Below, one piece after another: positions 54,965 through 55,469 of a DNA stretch of 55,469 bases. A program made the position numbers and the translations under genes. Source of the stretch: Dehalococcoidia bacterium (GTDB taxonomy: Bacteria > Chloroflexota > Dehalococcoidia > Dehalococcoidales > Fen-1064). Each line of letters begins with the position of its first letter. Positions within the stretch are counted from its first letter, which is position 1. Where the stretch lies: NCBI GenBank assembly GCA_011170375.1, contig DUEV01000015.1:1-55469 (forward strand), given 5' to 3'. Below the pieces are notes generated by a model that saw only the letters and a list, made by a program, of their open reading frames with translations, was not told where the DNA came from and did no database searches.

Positions 54965-55141
54965 CTAAGGTGCGAACGACCTTCGCCGGAAAACTGGCCC
55001 CACACCGTTTTGGGGTGCCCAGAGGAGTGTAACCCCTCTTGGCGCCTGCCTGCGCGTAGCCTGCTTGCGCTAAAGCTTCAGCGAAGGCAAGCCGCTCAGG
55101 CGAAGGCAGGGGGGATTTCAAGGGATTGTCCCCCTTGATTT
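54965..55141. repeat. 176 bp dispersed repeat, copy B
   Basis: Same orientation as the copy at 48785. It begins CTAAGGTGCGAACGACC, contains the shared core GGCGCCTGCCTGCGCGTAGC, and ends GTCCCCCTTGATTT. Differences cluster in the first 60 bases. It lies 33 bases after the nitroreductase stop. Confidence 0.85.
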
Positions 55142-55181
55142 CTAATGACTGTGCAGGCCAGCCGTGGCCTTTACTTGTGGA

Positions 55182-55262
55182 GGCCCCATCGCCTTAATCC
55201 CCTTCCCCAGAGGGGAAGGGGAAGAACAAAGAAAGAGGGGCTTCGCCCCTCTTTGACTCCCC
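55182..55262. repeat. Double-hairpin dispersed element, copy 3
   Basis: GGCCCCATCG, CCCCTTCCCC/GGGGAAGGGG, then AAGAGGGGC-TTC-GCCCCTCTT and GACTCCCC, the reverse complement of the 6.4 kb copy. It ends 27 bases from the 23S 3' end and may lie in the rRNA transcript. Confidence 0.75.
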
Positions 55263-55289
55263 AATTCGACTAATACCAACTCTGAAGCA

Positions 55290-55469
55290 GGTCAAGCCCT
55301 CGACCATTAGTACGGTTTAGCTAAAGACATTACTGCCCTTATACATACCGCCTATCAAACAAGTAGTCTACTTGCGGTCTTACCCGGTTATACCGGTGGG
55401 AGATCTAATCTTGGGGACGGCTTCGCACTTAGATGCTTTCAGCGCTTATCCGCACCAGACGTAGCTACC
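55290..55469 (-). rRNA. rrl: 23S ribosomal RNA, 3' end (cut by window edge)
   Basis: The minus strand reads GGATAAGCGCTGAAAGCATC, TAAGTGCGAAGCC, AGATCTCCC and GTACTAATGGTCGAG, then CTTGACC, the conserved 3' terminus of 23S rRNA. CTTGACC would close helix 1 with the 5' end. About 180 bases are in the window. The body lies to the right. Confidence 0.95.

Noticed and set aside
1-55469. CRISPR array, transposase, integrase or prophage
   Set aside because: No regularly spaced identical repeats and no such proteins were found; the dispersed repeats are non-coding and few.

Overview
The window is a 55 kb bacterial chromosome segment with about 50 protein genes, one tRNA, a 5S rRNA gene and the 3' end of a 23S rRNA gene. 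Housekeeping genes (mfd, proB, proA, rph, gatB, secG, cysS, ispD, ispF, radA, clpC, queF) are mixed with PAS/HD-GYP signalling genes, many small SAM methyltransferases and an OadB/OadG/biotin-carrier set. Frequent GTG and TTG starts, no outer-membrane genes, a pilus cluster without a secretin and a tRNA-poor layout suggest an anaerobic monoderm of the Chloroflexota, most likely Dehalococcoidia-like. That is inference; the 23S end at the right edge could settle it.

Layout. 1-10 kb: mfd, an MFS exporter, the osmotic-stress set proB-mscS-proA, rph and a small zincin. 10-20.5 kb: a small HTH gene, a methyltransferase and a leftward type IV pilus-like operon (HTH, pilB, pilC, pilO, a fused pilM-pilN, two pseudopilins, and a 909-residue PilX-like tip or adhesin candidate with two tandem beta-rich repeats). 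20.8-27.3 kb: a 4-hydroxybutyryl-CoA dehydratase family flavoprotein with all Fe-S ligands, a 1270-residue zinc-ribbon/Ser-Thr kinase/ATPase/TPR protein, and DegV. 27.4-31 kb: a leftward signalling operon (HTH, three-PAS histidine kinase, receiver, receiver-HD-GYP). 31.2-33 kb: a GyrI-like protein, an AT-richer radical SAM gene and tRNA-Ala(CGC). 33.1-38.3 kb: gatB-secG-SAM hydrolase-UbiA prenyltransferase-B12/radical SAM. 38.3-42.9 kb: leftward YbjQ, membrane, SRPBCC and methyltransferase genes, then ispD-ispF-cysS. 43-49.5 kb: an alpha/beta hydrolase broken by one TAG, queF, a methyltransferase, two tandem esterases, radA and a GNAT. 49.5-53.7 kb: oadB-oadG-biotin carrier and clpC. 53.8-55.5 kb: 5S and 23S genes separated by about 1.4 kb that contains a nitroreductase gene on the opposite strand.

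The most unusual structure lies in the non-coding and repeat fraction. A 176 bp repeat occurs twice (48.8 and 55.0 kb). A double-hairpin element occurs three times (6.4, 48.6 and 55.2 kb). A GTCATTGCGAGG-type palindrome lies at 3.8 kb. Two palindromic insertions sit in frame inside the neighbouring genes cysS and ispF. The 23S-5S spacer holds a foreign-looking gene flanked by an imperfect copy of the 23S 3' flank. No CRISPR array, transposase or integrase was seen.
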